This document shows positions 11,001 to 26,000 of a stretch of 64,000 nt of DNA, in pieces. Both the position numbers and the translations under genes were made by a program. The DNA comes from Theristus sp. LFF4_11. Lineage: Eukaryota > Nematoda > Chromadorea > Monhysterida > Xyalidae. Below the pieces are notes generated by a model. It made no database searches and was not told the origin of the DNA. It saw only the letters and a program-made list of their open reading frames with translations. Within the stretch, counting starts at the first letter, position 1. Every line of letters begins with the position of its first letter. Location: assembly GCA_030248135.1 (NCBI GenBank), contig JASANC010002065.1, forward strand, positions 20,917-84,916, read 5' to 3'.

Positions 11001-14000
11001 TACAGCGCTTGCGAAACTTTGAATTACAGTTGGAAGAATGAGTGTATCGGGTTTGGGTTGAAAACAAACACCAGAATATTACTTCTGAAAATATGTTTTC
11101 TTGCAAAGTTGTAACTACGAAACTACGATCACATTCTTGCCCCCTTTACGAGCTTTGTATTACGCGAAAAAAAGTGACACGTGTAACAACCAATCAGAAA
11201 CAGCTCCATTCTCACGCTACGCATCACGAAACAATGAGACGCCACCAGTCAAGTGAATGCGACCAACCGCTTTCCGTAGTCGGCACCAGTTCACTCCAGA
11301 CGGCGTCCCACATTGTCTTGCGACGACTCTTCTGTTCGTCTGCCGCCAGCACGGCCGCCGATAAAACTGCAACGAAACCACAAAAAAAACATACGTTTCG
11401 TTGTTCTTGCTGCACGTTTTCAAGCGAATACACCACTAGAGTGCGTTGCAACGTTGTCTACCAATCGTGGCCTCGGTGGTAGCGTGTCCGACTATTGCCA
11501 GTGCGTTCGGGGGTGCGAGCCCCGCCCGAGGAGTGTGTATAGACACTTAACGACAGAGAAAACTCGATGGGCGCCCTACTCGACGGCGTTCTGTACGCTT
11601 TTCTGTTTTTTGCGCCTTTTCGCTCGTTAGGGACACCATAAAAATGTTTCTGGGTTATCCCTGACTAGAAACGATCGCCTCAAATTACCGCTCGCTCGTT
11701 GGCGCACCTTTGTACCGACAAACTCCGAGCAACGTCACCGGCGCCACGGTGCTCCCGAGGTCGGTCAGTGTCTCCGGATTGTTCTGTGCGATCGCGTGCA
11801 GCGCGTACAACAGCGCTGTCTCGGCTGCGTCTGCGAGCGGAGAAAATGTGCTTGGAATTGTGTGATTTTTGTTGACGAGTCTGATATGGTCAGAGTGGCA
11901 ACAATTCACCTAATCAGCTCAATCAGGTATAGTTCTGCAGTATAGGGCACAGCAGTGCATCGCTTGCCGACCGGGCCAGTATGGTCACGTGCTGCCATAA
12001 CACTGAGCAACTGTGAATACATTCGGAAGTTAACCGATTTCAATCTGGTGAACTCCCGTTGAAGAGCAGACATTGGAGAATCAGTTTTCGTGAAAAAAAT
12101 GCAACTTTTCTGCTTGATGTTATTCAGTCGCTCAGTGGTGTAGCACTTGAACTACTAAGGTTTTGTGACACTGTGGTCTCAGGACTAGCCCCGATTGTGC
12201 ACCAACCATCATTCGACTCCAACAGTGTCTCAATCAACTTTGTCAGCACTTTCACCAAGTACGCTGATTGGGCGTATCGAGCGAGCCGACCAATCGCTGC
12301 TGCGTACTGTTTTCGGATGGTGGCATTGCGGTCGGTCAAACCGTGCGACAACGCGCCGATCAGTTGGTCTGAGAAAGAAGACAAAAGAAATCGATAAATA
12401 CGTTTTGCAATAAAAACATTCCGCAAGAGCGTCATGGTATCTGAATGAAGTTGATCGCAATTGTGACTTAGAATATGAGGGTTGAATCACGCTGATTGGC
12501 TGGCTTGCGGGCGCTCACAGCAAGCCAATCAGCAAACACCAACGTAAGTGCATTGCAGATTGGTGGTACGAACCTCAATGAGGCAACTTTGAATCGTGCT
12601 TGCAATCATGACTGGCAGGCAGCACAGGACATGATTGCGTCACGTTGAAAAGCAGCCGATTGAGTTCAAATGTAAACTTCGTGTAAAAAAAAAACTATTG
12701 ATGATATAAACTATAAATTGATTTTACTTGCAACGGTTCATAAAAAGTATACCAAACTCCGGTAGTTTGTTCGTGTACGATAGAAATGAACGGACTCTGA
12801 TGGCACCATAAACCAAGGCGCTCGCCACGAGAGGCGGGTGAAGCTCCAAACGTTCACACCAATCAATCACTCAAAGCCAGCTGGCAGCAAACGAGAACAA
12901 CAACCACCACCCGTCCTCGATCGACACGCACTCGAAATGACCGGATTCTCGGTCAACTCGCGCTGGCAGGTGGCGCAGACCGCCGTCAGCAGCGCACAGA
13001 CGGCAGTTCGGGTCGGCAAACCGGCGCTGGTTCGCAGCAGACGCGACAACTCCGGCTGCAACGCCCGTAAACTGACGTCGTCCAGGAGGCGTACGCAGTC
13101 CGAGAGAGCGTCCATCAGTGGCGAGCTGCGCGCGTTCGCCGCACGTTGCGTGTCCAGCTGCAGGTTTGCTTGTGCTAGTAGAAGCGTTTCGGGAACTTGC
13201 TCCATTGAGAGAATCATGACATTCGGTCAGTCGTGGAAGTCCGCTCGGGCCGTTTGGAATACCATCAATACGGTTGGGGACTACATATTAATCGCCAGAA
13301 TATATGCAGCACGCCGTATGCAAGCATTTTGATAAGTTATTTCAAGCGTCACCATCCTAGTTGGGCCCCGACCGGCAAACGTGGAGCGAATTCACAGAAA
13401 CCGCTGACAAATTAGACTATAACACGGTTAATGGTAGTGCGACTACAAAAAAGGTGTTGCAGCAATTTGGCGTCAGCCAGGCTGCACATCAGCGGTTTTC
13501 TTGACACCATCTCCAGCACGACGGCAAGGCTCGCCTCGGACACTGGTGCTGGTGCACCGCAACCAATCAGCGGGTTGCATTGGTTTGTCAAAAAACAAAA
13601 CAAAATGTGTCCGCCCACCCAACCTGCTCAAGCGTGTCGCTGTCGGAGCGTGCTGCCAAATAATTCAGAACGGCCGGCTCTTGATCGCTCATCGCCTCCA
13701 GCAAGTTCGGCACGACCGTTTGCAGATGCGGCCGCAAGCTGGCGCCCGCGTGGCGTGACAGCTCGATCAGTGTTTTCAAGCTGCACCGCACCAATCAGCG
13801 AATTTGCATTCAGTGAACGACAAAAACAAACAACCATAGACATAGCGCTCGCAACATCGTGCTCGTGCACACTGATGCGATCCATCGTGGTGCGGCGTGA
13901 CAGCCAATCAGCGAGCCGAGCTCAAATGCAACCAATCAGCAAGCATAAGTCGCCAGGAAAACGAGTGAACCCCCCTGGCCCTTAGTTCCGCACACCGTAA

Positions 14001-17000
14001 AGTAGCTTTTGACGGTATCTTATCGCTTGCACAACCTCGATTGAAAAACAATATTCAGAAATTTTGAAATTAAATTTGCTATTGAGAATGTCACGTTCAA
14101 AAGCAGCCAATCAGCTTGACACCGAAAAATTAGCACTTGGACAACGCTTGATGCACTGAACGCACGTTATTTGTTTCACATTGAGGCAGCGTGACAATAG
14201 TCCAGTGTTGATGAAGATTGGTAAGACTGTGCCGAGTAGATCCGTCGAGAAATCTCCTTTGTCCGAATGACAGTAGCGAACGGTTATCTGCAAACCTTTT
14301 TTTTCTTAATTGATAAACTGACAAACTTGCTGATTGGCTGCAGTAATCGCATCGCCAATTATTGCGGCCTGCAAGTCACTCAGACTATGATTGGATGTTT
14401 GTTATCTGTTCAGATTGGTTTACAGGCATATATCAATTCAAAAACAGCAAGCTAGTCAACACGAAAAACGCCCATCAAATGGAAAAACGAATTTGAGACA
14501 AAAAAAATTTGCAGGCTGTTCCGTCCGGCGTCCACGCACACAGAGAGACATAATTCAAAGCATCAATTCTGTTCCAATCACTGAATCACTGTTCCAATTC
14601 TAAACAAGTGCACTGTCATATTTCCCATTGCACTCGCTAATTTCCGCGCCACTTCAGTGTGAAGGCTTGTTGAAATACGGACATATGGGTATACGGCACG
14701 GCATGTCCCGCCAGGTCTCGTGTTCGTGCACGCAGACGTACCTTTGACGTCCGTCAGCAAACGTCCGTCTGCACCGGTGCCCAACCCACCTTGCTCAACG
14801 TTGTAGCAGCTCTGTCCGCCGCCAGTCGCACAGACTCTTTCATGTCGTCCTGAACACGGAACACCACCGGCCACAGTTCACCAATCCGTGCGGCAAGCGA
14901 CTGCGTCACGTGAGCCGACAGCAGATCGGACAACGCGAGGCAACTGCAAGTTGAGAGGCGACGCTGTTAGGATAATTGCAGCGTAGTCAAGGTCCGTTCA
15001 TACTGACGTGTGCGTATGTCACGGCACGTCACGTCAGGTCTCGCGTTATTGTACACTGTAGAATTACATTTCGCGCAAACAGATGGAATATACAAGTACT
15101 GTAGTTGCAGTCAAAAAAAAGCTTTTGTTCCAAATCAACCATATTGGCATGATGGTTCTCGGCAGTTCGGCCCCCCCCCGCCAACATCAGATGCAGGTGT
15201 GGCCTCATCAGTGACGTGATGTACCCTTCTCAAGGACTATATGAACAACCTCGACTCTCGAATTCGCCACTGCGGGTCGGTCAGTCCGGTGATTAATTCC
15301 GCCAGGATTCGCTCTGCATACTCGTCGATCACGCCTTTCCTCAGTTCGGCCACCAACTGCCAAATGTTGCGCATCGATTGTTGCACCTAATCAGTGAGTT
15401 TTGATTTTAGGCATTTTATCATCCGTTTCGTTTTTTTTTTGTTAGTTCTACGACTTCATGCGCGCACAGATGAGAAAACAGTTTCATGCTTGACGGCGGT
15501 CATGCGGCGATCCAAGTCTGATATAGACCCAAGCAGAGTCGCTAGGAGCCGTTTTGAATTGCCGCAACTGATTTCCCTGTCCACGTCTGCGACGTGTCGC
15601 AAAACCAAACGAAAAAACAACAGTTTTTTTTATAAAAGTCACGGACTATTTGTAATTGGAAGCAAACGAATGAACAGGCTAAAGGCGGAAACACCATTTA
15701 GTTTTTCGTCCGTACGCACAAACGTCGTTCTAAATCCCGTGCGCAAACTAATCGTGTCCGTAATGCATTAAGATAGCACACACGACACGATTTCTAAATC
15801 GCGTGGCCATTTTTACGTGTCGTGTCCGTGCGTACGCACAAAAAAACTAATTGCTAAACGCGCCTTAATCCAGCCATTCAATCAGCACGATGTGTTTGGC
15901 AGCTGTCACTGCTTTCTGCAGCTTATTTCAAATCAAAAAGCAAACCTTCTGATCCGGGTCAAATCGATAACGATACAGTTTCGGCACAAGTTCAGGTAAA
16001 TGTGGTTTCAGTTGTTCTTTTGCTTGTGCCAGCACGCGACCGACACCGAAAGCGGCACCCTAAATTATAAAAAAGTGTAATTTCCCGCCGTGCAATCGAA
16101 TATGCCACGTTTTTGCGCCTTGCAAGTTGCAAATCGCCACTAACCACTTTACTGTTCCAAAGTGCCTGATTACTGGCAAGCTGCATGAATTTGTACACCA
16201 GTTCCGGTTTGTTCATATCAGACGCCAAATTACAGAGCTCCTTGTAAGTGGCCGGTGTATCTCTGAAGACAACAACAATAACTGAGAAATAAAAAACGCA
16301 TTTTTGGATGGCAAATCGCACTATAAACGCTAAATAAGCAACACTACGTACCCCTTCGCTGAGCGTATGTAGATTGGATTCACCTCCATTTCGCCGGACG
16401 GTTTCGCGCCAGTGCTGAACAACAAAAAATTGTGAATTGCTTGTCGCAGAAGTCAGTATAGCTGGCGCAAAAAGCTAATACTGCCGATATGACAATGGAC
16501 AACTACGAACGACTACGGACGAATACTGCCAGAAAATCCAGTGAAAACACGGTTGACTAGTCTTCACAATGTCAGCAAGAAAAGCCACCGAGCAGTGTCA
16601 AGTTCAGCAGCAATTTAAAGCTGAACACCTAGTCGAATGCATTTCATTCTTGCCTGTCGACTTTGCCGGTGAGCGACTCGATCAATAGCTGCACCATTTG
16701 TTCTTGTTGATCGACTGCGGTGTGCTCGAACAGAATGCCCAGGCCTTGACTGGCGAGCTCTTGCGTGAATTCTGTTTGCGGAAAAAAAGATGTGGTGTAG
16801 ATTTCGTTTTCCGTCAATAAATTTTGAATGAAATGCATCAGCAGATCGGTTGATATGATCGACTGGACTGATGTTCATTTTTGTGTTCTCTGCGACTGAA
16901 TGCGTTTTTGCGAACGTGGAACGGAAATCACTTTTCATATTTGATGTGGCCATTCAAAGCTCAGCCGTGTCACTGGGACTCGGATCAGTTCAGAAAATTT

Positions 17001-20000
17001 GAATTTGCCGCGTCCAGCATAAAACACGCAACAGGCAGAACATTTGCAGACAGAAGCATGATAAGTTACTCACGACCACTAAGACGCTATTCATTGTGTC
17101 CCAGAAGGTCTCAACAACAGCCCCTTCTTTCACCAACCATGCGCTTCAGACAGTCCGCGAACAAAGGCGTTCTGAAGGAGGGCTGCTTTTCGGTTGACCG
17201 CGGGGTGCCAGGCCGCGCCACGGTTTGCCAGCACGAACAGCCAAACAATGGAAGCCTGCAAAAACACTCGTCCAACGAAATCAACGATTTCAGGATAAAT
17301 TGAAGTTGTTCCGAACTTCGTACCGAAAAAAGATACTGATTGAAAAATAGTAAACCGCTCAAAGTCCAAGATTCATAAATGCGTGAAAATTGCTGGTTGG
17401 CTAATTTCAAGTGTGATTTAAAAAATAACCACACAACAGTCGAACGCTAAATTATAGGCAATAAGCTACTTGTCTGGTGATCACGTGACGCATGCTTTCT
17501 GTGCTGTGGGGGCGGAGTCTGTTCTGGAATTCTAGGCGATCACCTGATTTTCTTTAATTTAGAGTTGGACGTTCGACTGTGTGCGATCGAATGTTTCAAA
17601 TAGTTCATTCATTTTCGTTACCCGCCGAATGTGCTGATTTTGCGATGTCAGTTTCTCGCTGCACACACGATCGATCAGCGTTGCCAGGTAGTCGGAGTCA
17701 ACTTCGAGTGCGTCTTGCTCGCTCTTCAAAGTGAAAGCGAATGAAAACTATTCACAACTTCGGATGCCAAAAATTCATCACATTTCTTTCGTCGAAAAAT
17801 GTTCATGTTCATACTGACGTGTACTTTACACGGCACGTCACGTCACGCCACAGCTGGTGTATACCACCGTCCACACAGACGTGATGCATGTACGGCACGT
17901 CACGTCAGATCTCGTGTCATTGCATACTACCATCCATATGGAGACGTGCCTTTGACGTAACGTCGACGTACGTCATTATGAACTGGCGCCTTAACATAAA
18001 ACTCGTTCACCAACCAGCCACTGTTGTTCGCTTTTCAGCCAGAAATTTCGACGATCCGGCGATGAGAGACCAACGGCCACATTGAACAGTGCCGCGCCGA
18101 CGGACAACTGCAGCTCGATACGTGGCGGGCCCTGCAATGACAGCCAGGTTGGATTAGGCCAGCAGATTACTTATCCGATCCAATCTGGTCTGGGGAGCTC
18201 AGTGGCTCACAAGTTCCGATTTTTAATCTGAACAAAGTGAACTTACACCAGGAGTCAGTTTTATAAAAGCTTAGCAGTCCAATAGTGCCACGACACCACT
18301 GAGCCCCTAAATGAAATATAAGACAACACATTTCATGTTCATTAGCGATTCAGTACACGTGAAGAAAAAACGGAACTGCGATGTTTCATGATCTGATTCA
18401 GGTGTGGTGCGATGTAGCCCCACTTGACTACCAAGCTTTTATAAAACTGGCCCCAAATCTCGTGCTTCTGTGTCGCTGAATGGTTTGTTACAATCCACAT
18501 AACCGGCACTTACGGACAACAACAATAATAAAATGCCATCACCCCCAAAACCAATGTGCCCACCCACAATCAGTGCGCCCCTCTCTCCCTCCCATTTCAC
18601 CTCAGCCACCGCCATCAGTCGATCGGCCATTTTGCGCGGCTGCTCCGTCGTCCAATGATCGTGCGCGTGCGTCTCCGCCTCCTCGTCGCCGTTGCGCCAA
18701 TCAGCGATCGCAAAGCCGAGCGCGCCGAGCGCCCGCTGGCGACTGCGATCGGAAACGGCCTCCTTGTGGCATTGCGCCAGTTCGGCGATTGGTTGAATGA
18801 TCGTCTCGAATTCGATCGTTTTGCAGCGTGAGTGCGATTGCGATCGATAGAAGACGGCCAACGCACCGGCAGCCGCTTCGTACTCGGCGTTGTTGCGCTG
18901 ATGCGCCGCATTCAGAAACGACATCAAATAGAGCTCGTTCGTTTTCAGCCAATCACCGTCGGCCGGGAGGAGGAGCTTCGCTTGGTCGCCGCCGGGTATC
19001 TTGGACATCAGCCAACCGATCAGCCAGACGCTGCCGAGTTTCTGGAATTGTAAAAAACTGAGAGATGTTTACAGTACAGTCGACCTCTAAATTATTTGGG
19101 CTATCCGCTGATTGGTTGGTTGGTGATTGTGATTATACCAACTACAAAAACACACGGTGTTTCACATAAAAAAAACTACAAGGCAATACGAGTTCTCAAG
19201 ATTGCTTCCACACTTGGGTACAAATAAAATTTTGAACAATTCTTGAGGAGTGCTTGAGATTGATTGTGCTAAACGTTTGTTTGAATGAAACACAAAATTT
19301 CTGATGTTCATTGCAACACTTTCAACTCGAAGGTTCGACAATCGGGGAAATTCATGTTCATACACATACAAAATTAAATAGAATATCCGAAATAATGCGC
19401 TCACATTCTTGTTCTCCCTCAATGTGTCCAGTTTTCGCTGCAACGCCTCCGTGTTGACATTTGAAACGTGCCAAAGTTGAGCGAAAACTTCAGCGCTCAA
19501 CGATGCGATCGACTGCTGCGGCGTGGAGAGACAACGATCCTGAGAAAAAGAAACGAATTAGAAACCTGGGCAAAGAACGTGCGGTGGCTGACCAGAATTG
19601 GTCTTTCACGGTGCTGGCACTAGTGCAGGTTCAGTCTATGAACGTTGGTAAGAACAACAATTACGAATACTCTGTTTTTGCTTCACTTCTCATCGATTTA
19701 TGGCTTGACCAGACGCCCACGAAAGTTATAGTGATATAACACTAACTAGATAAAACTAACAAAACTAAAGTGCTACTGCTATCAAACTTGAACAAAGCTG
19801 GAAAAACATTTGGGGAACACTACACAGCTTCCCTATGTACAGTCCAACCCTGTATCATATACAATTAGCTGAATGGTTGATGATCACGTGATGCATGCAT
19901 TACTGCGCAGACGTTATTGCTGTGGAGGCGGTGTCCAGGACTGCACACTGAATGCATGCATCACGTGTGCCTCAACCAATCAGCTAATTAGTTACACTGT

Positions 20001-23000
20001 ACCTCCAACCAATCAACGTCGTTCTTCATCACTGACAGCACGATAGTCGGCCAATGAGCGCAGCACTCGGCAAGAAGGGCAAAGTCTTCAATGTCTGCAA
20101 AACAACGAAACATTCTGCTGATTGATGATAATCCAGTGAATTTTTTGCTTTTGCAAATAGCTGATTCGTTAGCTTTGAGAGTCTGGTCGTGAGGTGAGCT
20201 GATTGGTTATACAATTTATTTCAATATCATATGCAATGAGCTGATTGGTTGGTGCACAACACATGTGCGGAGTCAGGCCTGCACTGACTGCAGATGCGTC
20301 ACGTATGCACCAACCAATCAGCTATTTGAACGAGTAACGACACATGATGCAGCGAATCAGCGTTTACAACAGAATTTTGTACAAATTTCATTATTTCAGT
20401 AACGCAGTTTGACCACAAACTTAAATCACCGGTTCGCTGACGGCACAAATGCGCCAACAGGTGCGCATATTTTTGAATATATTCAAATTGATCGATTTTC
20501 GCGCCACTCGGCAACGCCGTGAACTGACGACCGGCCAGAAAAGGGCTGCCCTTTTGAATTCGCTCCAGGGGGTCGTCCGAAATGTCGTCGTCGAAACGTG
20601 CGTATTTCTCAAAAAAATTTAAAGCAGCATTCATGAAGCAGTGTTTAGTATTTACTTTTAACATAGCTACGCGTCACTAAATATTGCATTCATGAAAGCC
20701 GCTTAAGTTTTGCAGTTTCAATTCGACAGCGTATAAAATAGCTGGATAGTTGGATGAATAGTTGATACGGTTTTCCAAACTCAGCAAAACGCAATCAGTT
20801 TCGTTCACAATCACCTCTGCACCGGCATTTTCGTACAGTAACGTCGCGCGCAAATAGCGAACAGCCTAAAAAATTAAAAATTGAAAATGTTTTCGTGAAC
20901 CAACAAAACGAAACTCAATTCTGTTATACTTCCTCCCCCACCTGCGCACAGGTCGGCAAATTCGCCACAATTTTCGTTTCATTCTTCTCCTTGTCTTCCG
21001 AGTTGAATTTTTCAAAAATCTGCAAATGCAAATTCAAATGCAATGCAAATGCAAATCATTCAAAGTAACTATGTACAATAAACTCAATTAATCAATCAAT
21101 AAAAAGAATTTGGGAATCATAAATTGATGTTGTTAAGTTCGCTTTCGAATTAAAAAACCTCCACGGACCTTCATCGCAAAATAGTTCATCGTGGCTGCAA
21201 ATGGCGGAAATAATTGCTTCTGTTCGCTCTTTTCTCCATTTTGTTCCAACTTGTTTTGACTCTTCTCACCAGTGGACCATAGAATGCTTGAATATAAGAA
21301 TGATAAGCGTTGAAACATCACATGAGTTTTATAAGTGTATATTGGTATGATTATAAAAACTGATTTTTAACAAACAAACCAACCGGTTCGCCTCCACTCT
21401 TACACGATCGTCTGAGTCGGCCGATAATTCGCACAACAGCCACCTGGAATGATTTTCTCGTCAAAATATCTAATCAAAAAAAACAGGTTACACAAGTTGT
21501 AATTTTGTCCACTGATATATTAGACTGATTTTCAACACCTACGGCGTGGTCCCAACGAGCCAACAACCAATAACCCTCGTGGCCTGGTGGTAGTGCGTTA
21601 GACTACAGTATGGCCGAATAAAAAAGGCAGCCCGTCAAGGCGGGATCAGTCGCAGACTAGGAGTTGTCTTTTTCAAAAATGCCAACATAACTCCTAATCA
21701 TGTGTTCAAGGAAGCAAGAATGAACATAATAGCACGAAGAATCCATTAGTCTGGAAAAACACGTCAAATTTGGCACACATGTTGGTTTCTGATCGTCTAT
21801 TTTCTTTCATTCAAATTTCGCGCGCTCCTTGCACCCTGAAAAAAGCTGCCATGTTTACTCGGTCATTCCGTATTGTCTGTGCGCTCGCGGGATCGAGCCC
21901 CGCCGAGGGATGTGTAGACTCTTAATGAAAGAAAACTCGATGGGCGCCCTACTCAATGGCGTTCAGTACGCTTCTCTGGGTTAGCCCTCCCTGGCTAAAA
22001 AACATCGCCTAAAATCCCAACAACAACAACCGTGTGCACCTTGTCGCGACATCCGTCGCTTCAAACAGTATTGCGCCGTATTTCAACGCGAGCATGCGAC
22101 ACCGCGCCGAGAATGTCGTCGTTTCGCTGTTTTGTCCGAATTTAGCCGCCAACGTCGCCACCACGGTGCGCTCGTGACAGCCAACTGGTAGACTTGCGAA
22201 CAGTGGAATCCATTCGGAGAGACAATCGATGACACTCGAGGACGCTTGGTCGAGGTCACTGGTCGCGCCGGACGTTGCCTGCAAAAAAACTGACTCAAAA
22301 AACGCTGACTCAGAAAAAAAAACCAGCGTCAAGGTAAGCGGCATTCATGAAGTAGTGTCAGCATCAACGAGTACTGTTTCATGAATGCCCCGCTCAAGTG
22401 GTGACACACTTCGGGGCAGTTCTGTTTGTCGTTTTCTGGTGTCCGTTGCACTGGCGAGTGAGTATGCGTCTACCTGACGAAACCGCAAACAGCGAACTTT
22501 ATGAATCAGGTCAGGGGAAGTGTTGCAGTTTGTTTGTTTGGAAACTACAGTGAAACGGAGAAGCACAACGCAGTTTCTGTATTTGGGCACTTTAATCTGG
22601 TACGATGATTGACTGCATCGAGCCGGTTTGACCAATCAATGAGACCGATTCAAAAACAACCAGTCAGCTGATGCCCTGTGATCTACAATTTTATTGTTTA
22701 CAGTACACTCTCTGTCTGAGCATCTTGCACTTTTTCGTTCTTTTTCACGTTTCATAAACTTCACCTCAGTCATTGCGGCCTTTTCGAATAGCTGCTGTAC
22801 AAAGGCGAGATCGCTTGTCACCAACTTCGGACATTTAACCCCGGCCTTTGCTAACGCCAGATACGCACGCGCCACTGTGCGAGTGTCCTTCATTGAATAA
22901 AGCAGAAATTGTGGAAATAACACCATTGGATGTTGCACGATAGCATACCATAATGATTTTTTTGCGTAAATTAACGTACTTAGATTTTAGATTTTTGAAA

Positions 23001-26000
23001 CCGAACCGCACACGGTTTCTTTGCGTCACATTCGCTAGAAATTTGGATTCGTGCGCACAAACGAACCTTTGCATCGGCGACGTATTTCCGCAGCGCGTTG
23101 AATATGATCGGTATGAACGTTTCAACGAACTGGTCCGGGCAGCTTAAGGAAAGTGAACGTGCATCAAACAAAATCATCGTTTAGCAAGCGAACAATTGAC
23201 GAGAAACAAGCCGTGTGTACCTGTTTATGATTGCTGGGATAAATTCCAGAGCGTATGACTGCAGTTTAACGTTGCCAGCCTTGTTCAGCAGTCCATCCAA
23301 GCCAACCTAAACAAAATTGAAATAATAAAAAAACGAAATGAGCTCGCTTTTACTGTTGGCATGTCTGTAGAATATAGCGACATTCATGAAACAATACTTA
23401 GTGGCCGCGTAGCTGTTTTAACACAGCTACCCGTCAATAAATACTATTTCATGAATGCCGCTTGTAGGTTTTAGACTATGCCAACAAGAATACAAGACAA
23501 AAAAGCGAGTTGTTCATGGGTAATTTGTTCTTTCGTTGATAACCTGAATGTTTTTCGGGAACATTCCGGCGGCACGCTTCGATCGCGCCAGATACTGATA
23601 CAGTCGCAGCTTGTAGCGCAAATTAACGGCGCTTCGTTGCTTGTCGGGCGGTAACTGGAAGAATCTTTGGTCGTTTTTAAAATTTTTATGATGTTTGTAA
23701 TTTTTAAAATTGGCAACGACGGAGAAATTCTGACGAGCATTGTTTCCGTCAGTAAGAACGTGAAAACCAAAGCAGATATACGATGTAAACATTTCACACT
23801 CTGCGGGATGTCTGTTACATTCGACTGGGCCTGTGAACCGCATTTACCTCTGTTTGTTTTAGGCCCCGTTCATACTGACGAATGCTGACGTACGTCAAAG
23901 GCACGCCTCAATGGACGGCAGTTTGGAATAACATGAGACCTGACGTGACGTGACGCACACACGTCAATAAGACCAGGTAAGTCTTGCTCCCATCACAATT
24001 GATGCAAATGAAAAGTTGAAAAAAAAACAGTTTTCAACCTGTTTGTCCGCCTGTTGACCGAGATACAAATCGTAGAGCGCCACGCCAACATCGCGCTCCT
24101 CCAATAAATCTGATCTGAAAATGTTTTTTTTATTTCAAACACATATTTTCCGGACAGAAATGTGACGAAACTTCGACAAAGAATAAAATGGGCAGAAAAC
24201 AGACAGACGTACGTGGGCAGCTTTTTCAGCTCCAAGTCTGCGGCATTCGTAACTCTGCAGAAAAAAATGACGGAAACTCAAAAACATTTCGAACGAATAA
24301 ATATTGAAAGTTATAAAGATCGAATAAAAAACGCAAACTAACAATTTTCAAAAATTGAAACTCAAAAAAAATTAAAGGTAATAAAGATCGAAAAAAATAG
24401 CGCGAACGAACAAATGCGACGTATCAGCCAGCGCAACCAACAAATGGACGAAATAGGAGCGCTCGGGAAACAACGGTGCACAGCGGCCGAGGAACTTCAC
24501 GTAGTTCAGTTTTAGCTGAGAAAAAAACGTGAAAAACAAGAGCGTCTAGCGACAAAATGCTGGTTGGTTCGTAAAAGCTTTATTGGCTCAACGGGACGCT
24601 GCGGTGAGCTGTCCCTTCTCTCAACAACCACGAGTTTTGTCCCGTCGGGTTTCCGTAATTGAAAAGGTGCTTCAATTGAAATAAAATCAAAACTTAAAAA
24701 AACAGAAAACTGTTATCGAGTTACCGTGTCGATGTCGTCTTTCAACGGGAGAAGACGCCGGAATCCATTCCGACTCAGACCGTTTGGTGCATTCTGGTCA
24801 GCAGTACTGAAAACAAAAACGTAATTGCCTTTCTCAAATGTAACTAAGCGAAATCATAGTTGTGTGATTTCCGCAGTTCAACGAACAACAGAAGACTGCG
24901 CACATTTCGAACACTGTGGACAATGTTGACTGCAGTTAGTGCTCAAGCCAGTACAACCAATCAGTGTGCGTCCGATTTGAAAGTGGAATTCAGCTAACCT
25001 CCCGACTGGCAACAGCAACAGATCCAGCAAGAAGTCCATCAAGATGACGCGCGATTCCGCGTTGATTTCGTTCAATGTTGGAGGCCAGTTCTTTCGTTCG
25101 ACGGACGCCAACGACAGCAGAGCCGGGCACACTGTTTGCAGGATGCTGCAGAATTAACGAAAAAAAGATCAGTCACACAACACAATGCGGGTATGATGGA
25201 GTTCGGGTGAAACTGTGTGCATTTTGTTTGCAGAAAATTGTTAGGACGGTACGCAATTGGCAGCTGGCTGCCTGGAAAGAGGTAGTTTTGGCATTGTCTG
25301 CATAAAAGCCCGTTTACACCTGTATCCTGACATACGGCACGGCACGTCCCTTTGGGTCTCGTGTTATTGTTATTCTACACCACCGTTCATACCTGACGTA
25401 CGTCTGCATACGTCAGGTATAAACGGGCCTTCAATAGAACCGCATTTTGGATGGAACTCTTTTTAGAGATCTAATGGTATTGAACATTCTTCGGTCAAGC
25501 ATAATTGTGAAGCACACGATGGTTTCTCATTCCAACCAGCCCCCAAGCAAGCAAGCACCATTTCTTCTCGTTCCCACTTGGAGAACAAAAAAGAGGAGGT
25601 CCAACCAACCCATCTTGCTGCGCCTCCGGCCACGTATGCAGACTGCGCAGGATCAATGGAAGCAGCTCGTATTGCTCAGTCTTCGGCAACCCGTTGAAGC
25701 CCATTCGTATGTAGACCATTGAGAAATTCTGCACACATTCAGTCAGTGTTGAGCGAGTAGATGGTGATTATGTTGAATGACGTTCAGTAAAACACGGTGG
25801 CAGAATGGTGCACATAGTCGCCCAAACGAACTTATGGCGTCAGCTGATTGGTTGGCGATGCAGGCATTCTGTGCATTACTGCTGTTGAGCGGCGGAGTCT
25901 ATGCGCGCACAGAATGTGCGCATCATATGGTCATCAACCAATAATCAGCAAACACTATCAATTGGTCAGCGACTCAGGACGACTATAAACCCGTGCCCAA

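Noticed and set aside
11465..11530. Functional tRNA gene
   Set aside because: A- and B-box-like motifs are present but no complete cloverleaf or anticodon arm can be drawn, and the segment is followed by a body shared with other dispersed copies, so it is a SINE head.
18480..18831. Plus-strand Pro/Arg-rich ORFs
   Set aside because: Shadows of the long ECM29 exon 18601-19041 on the other strand.
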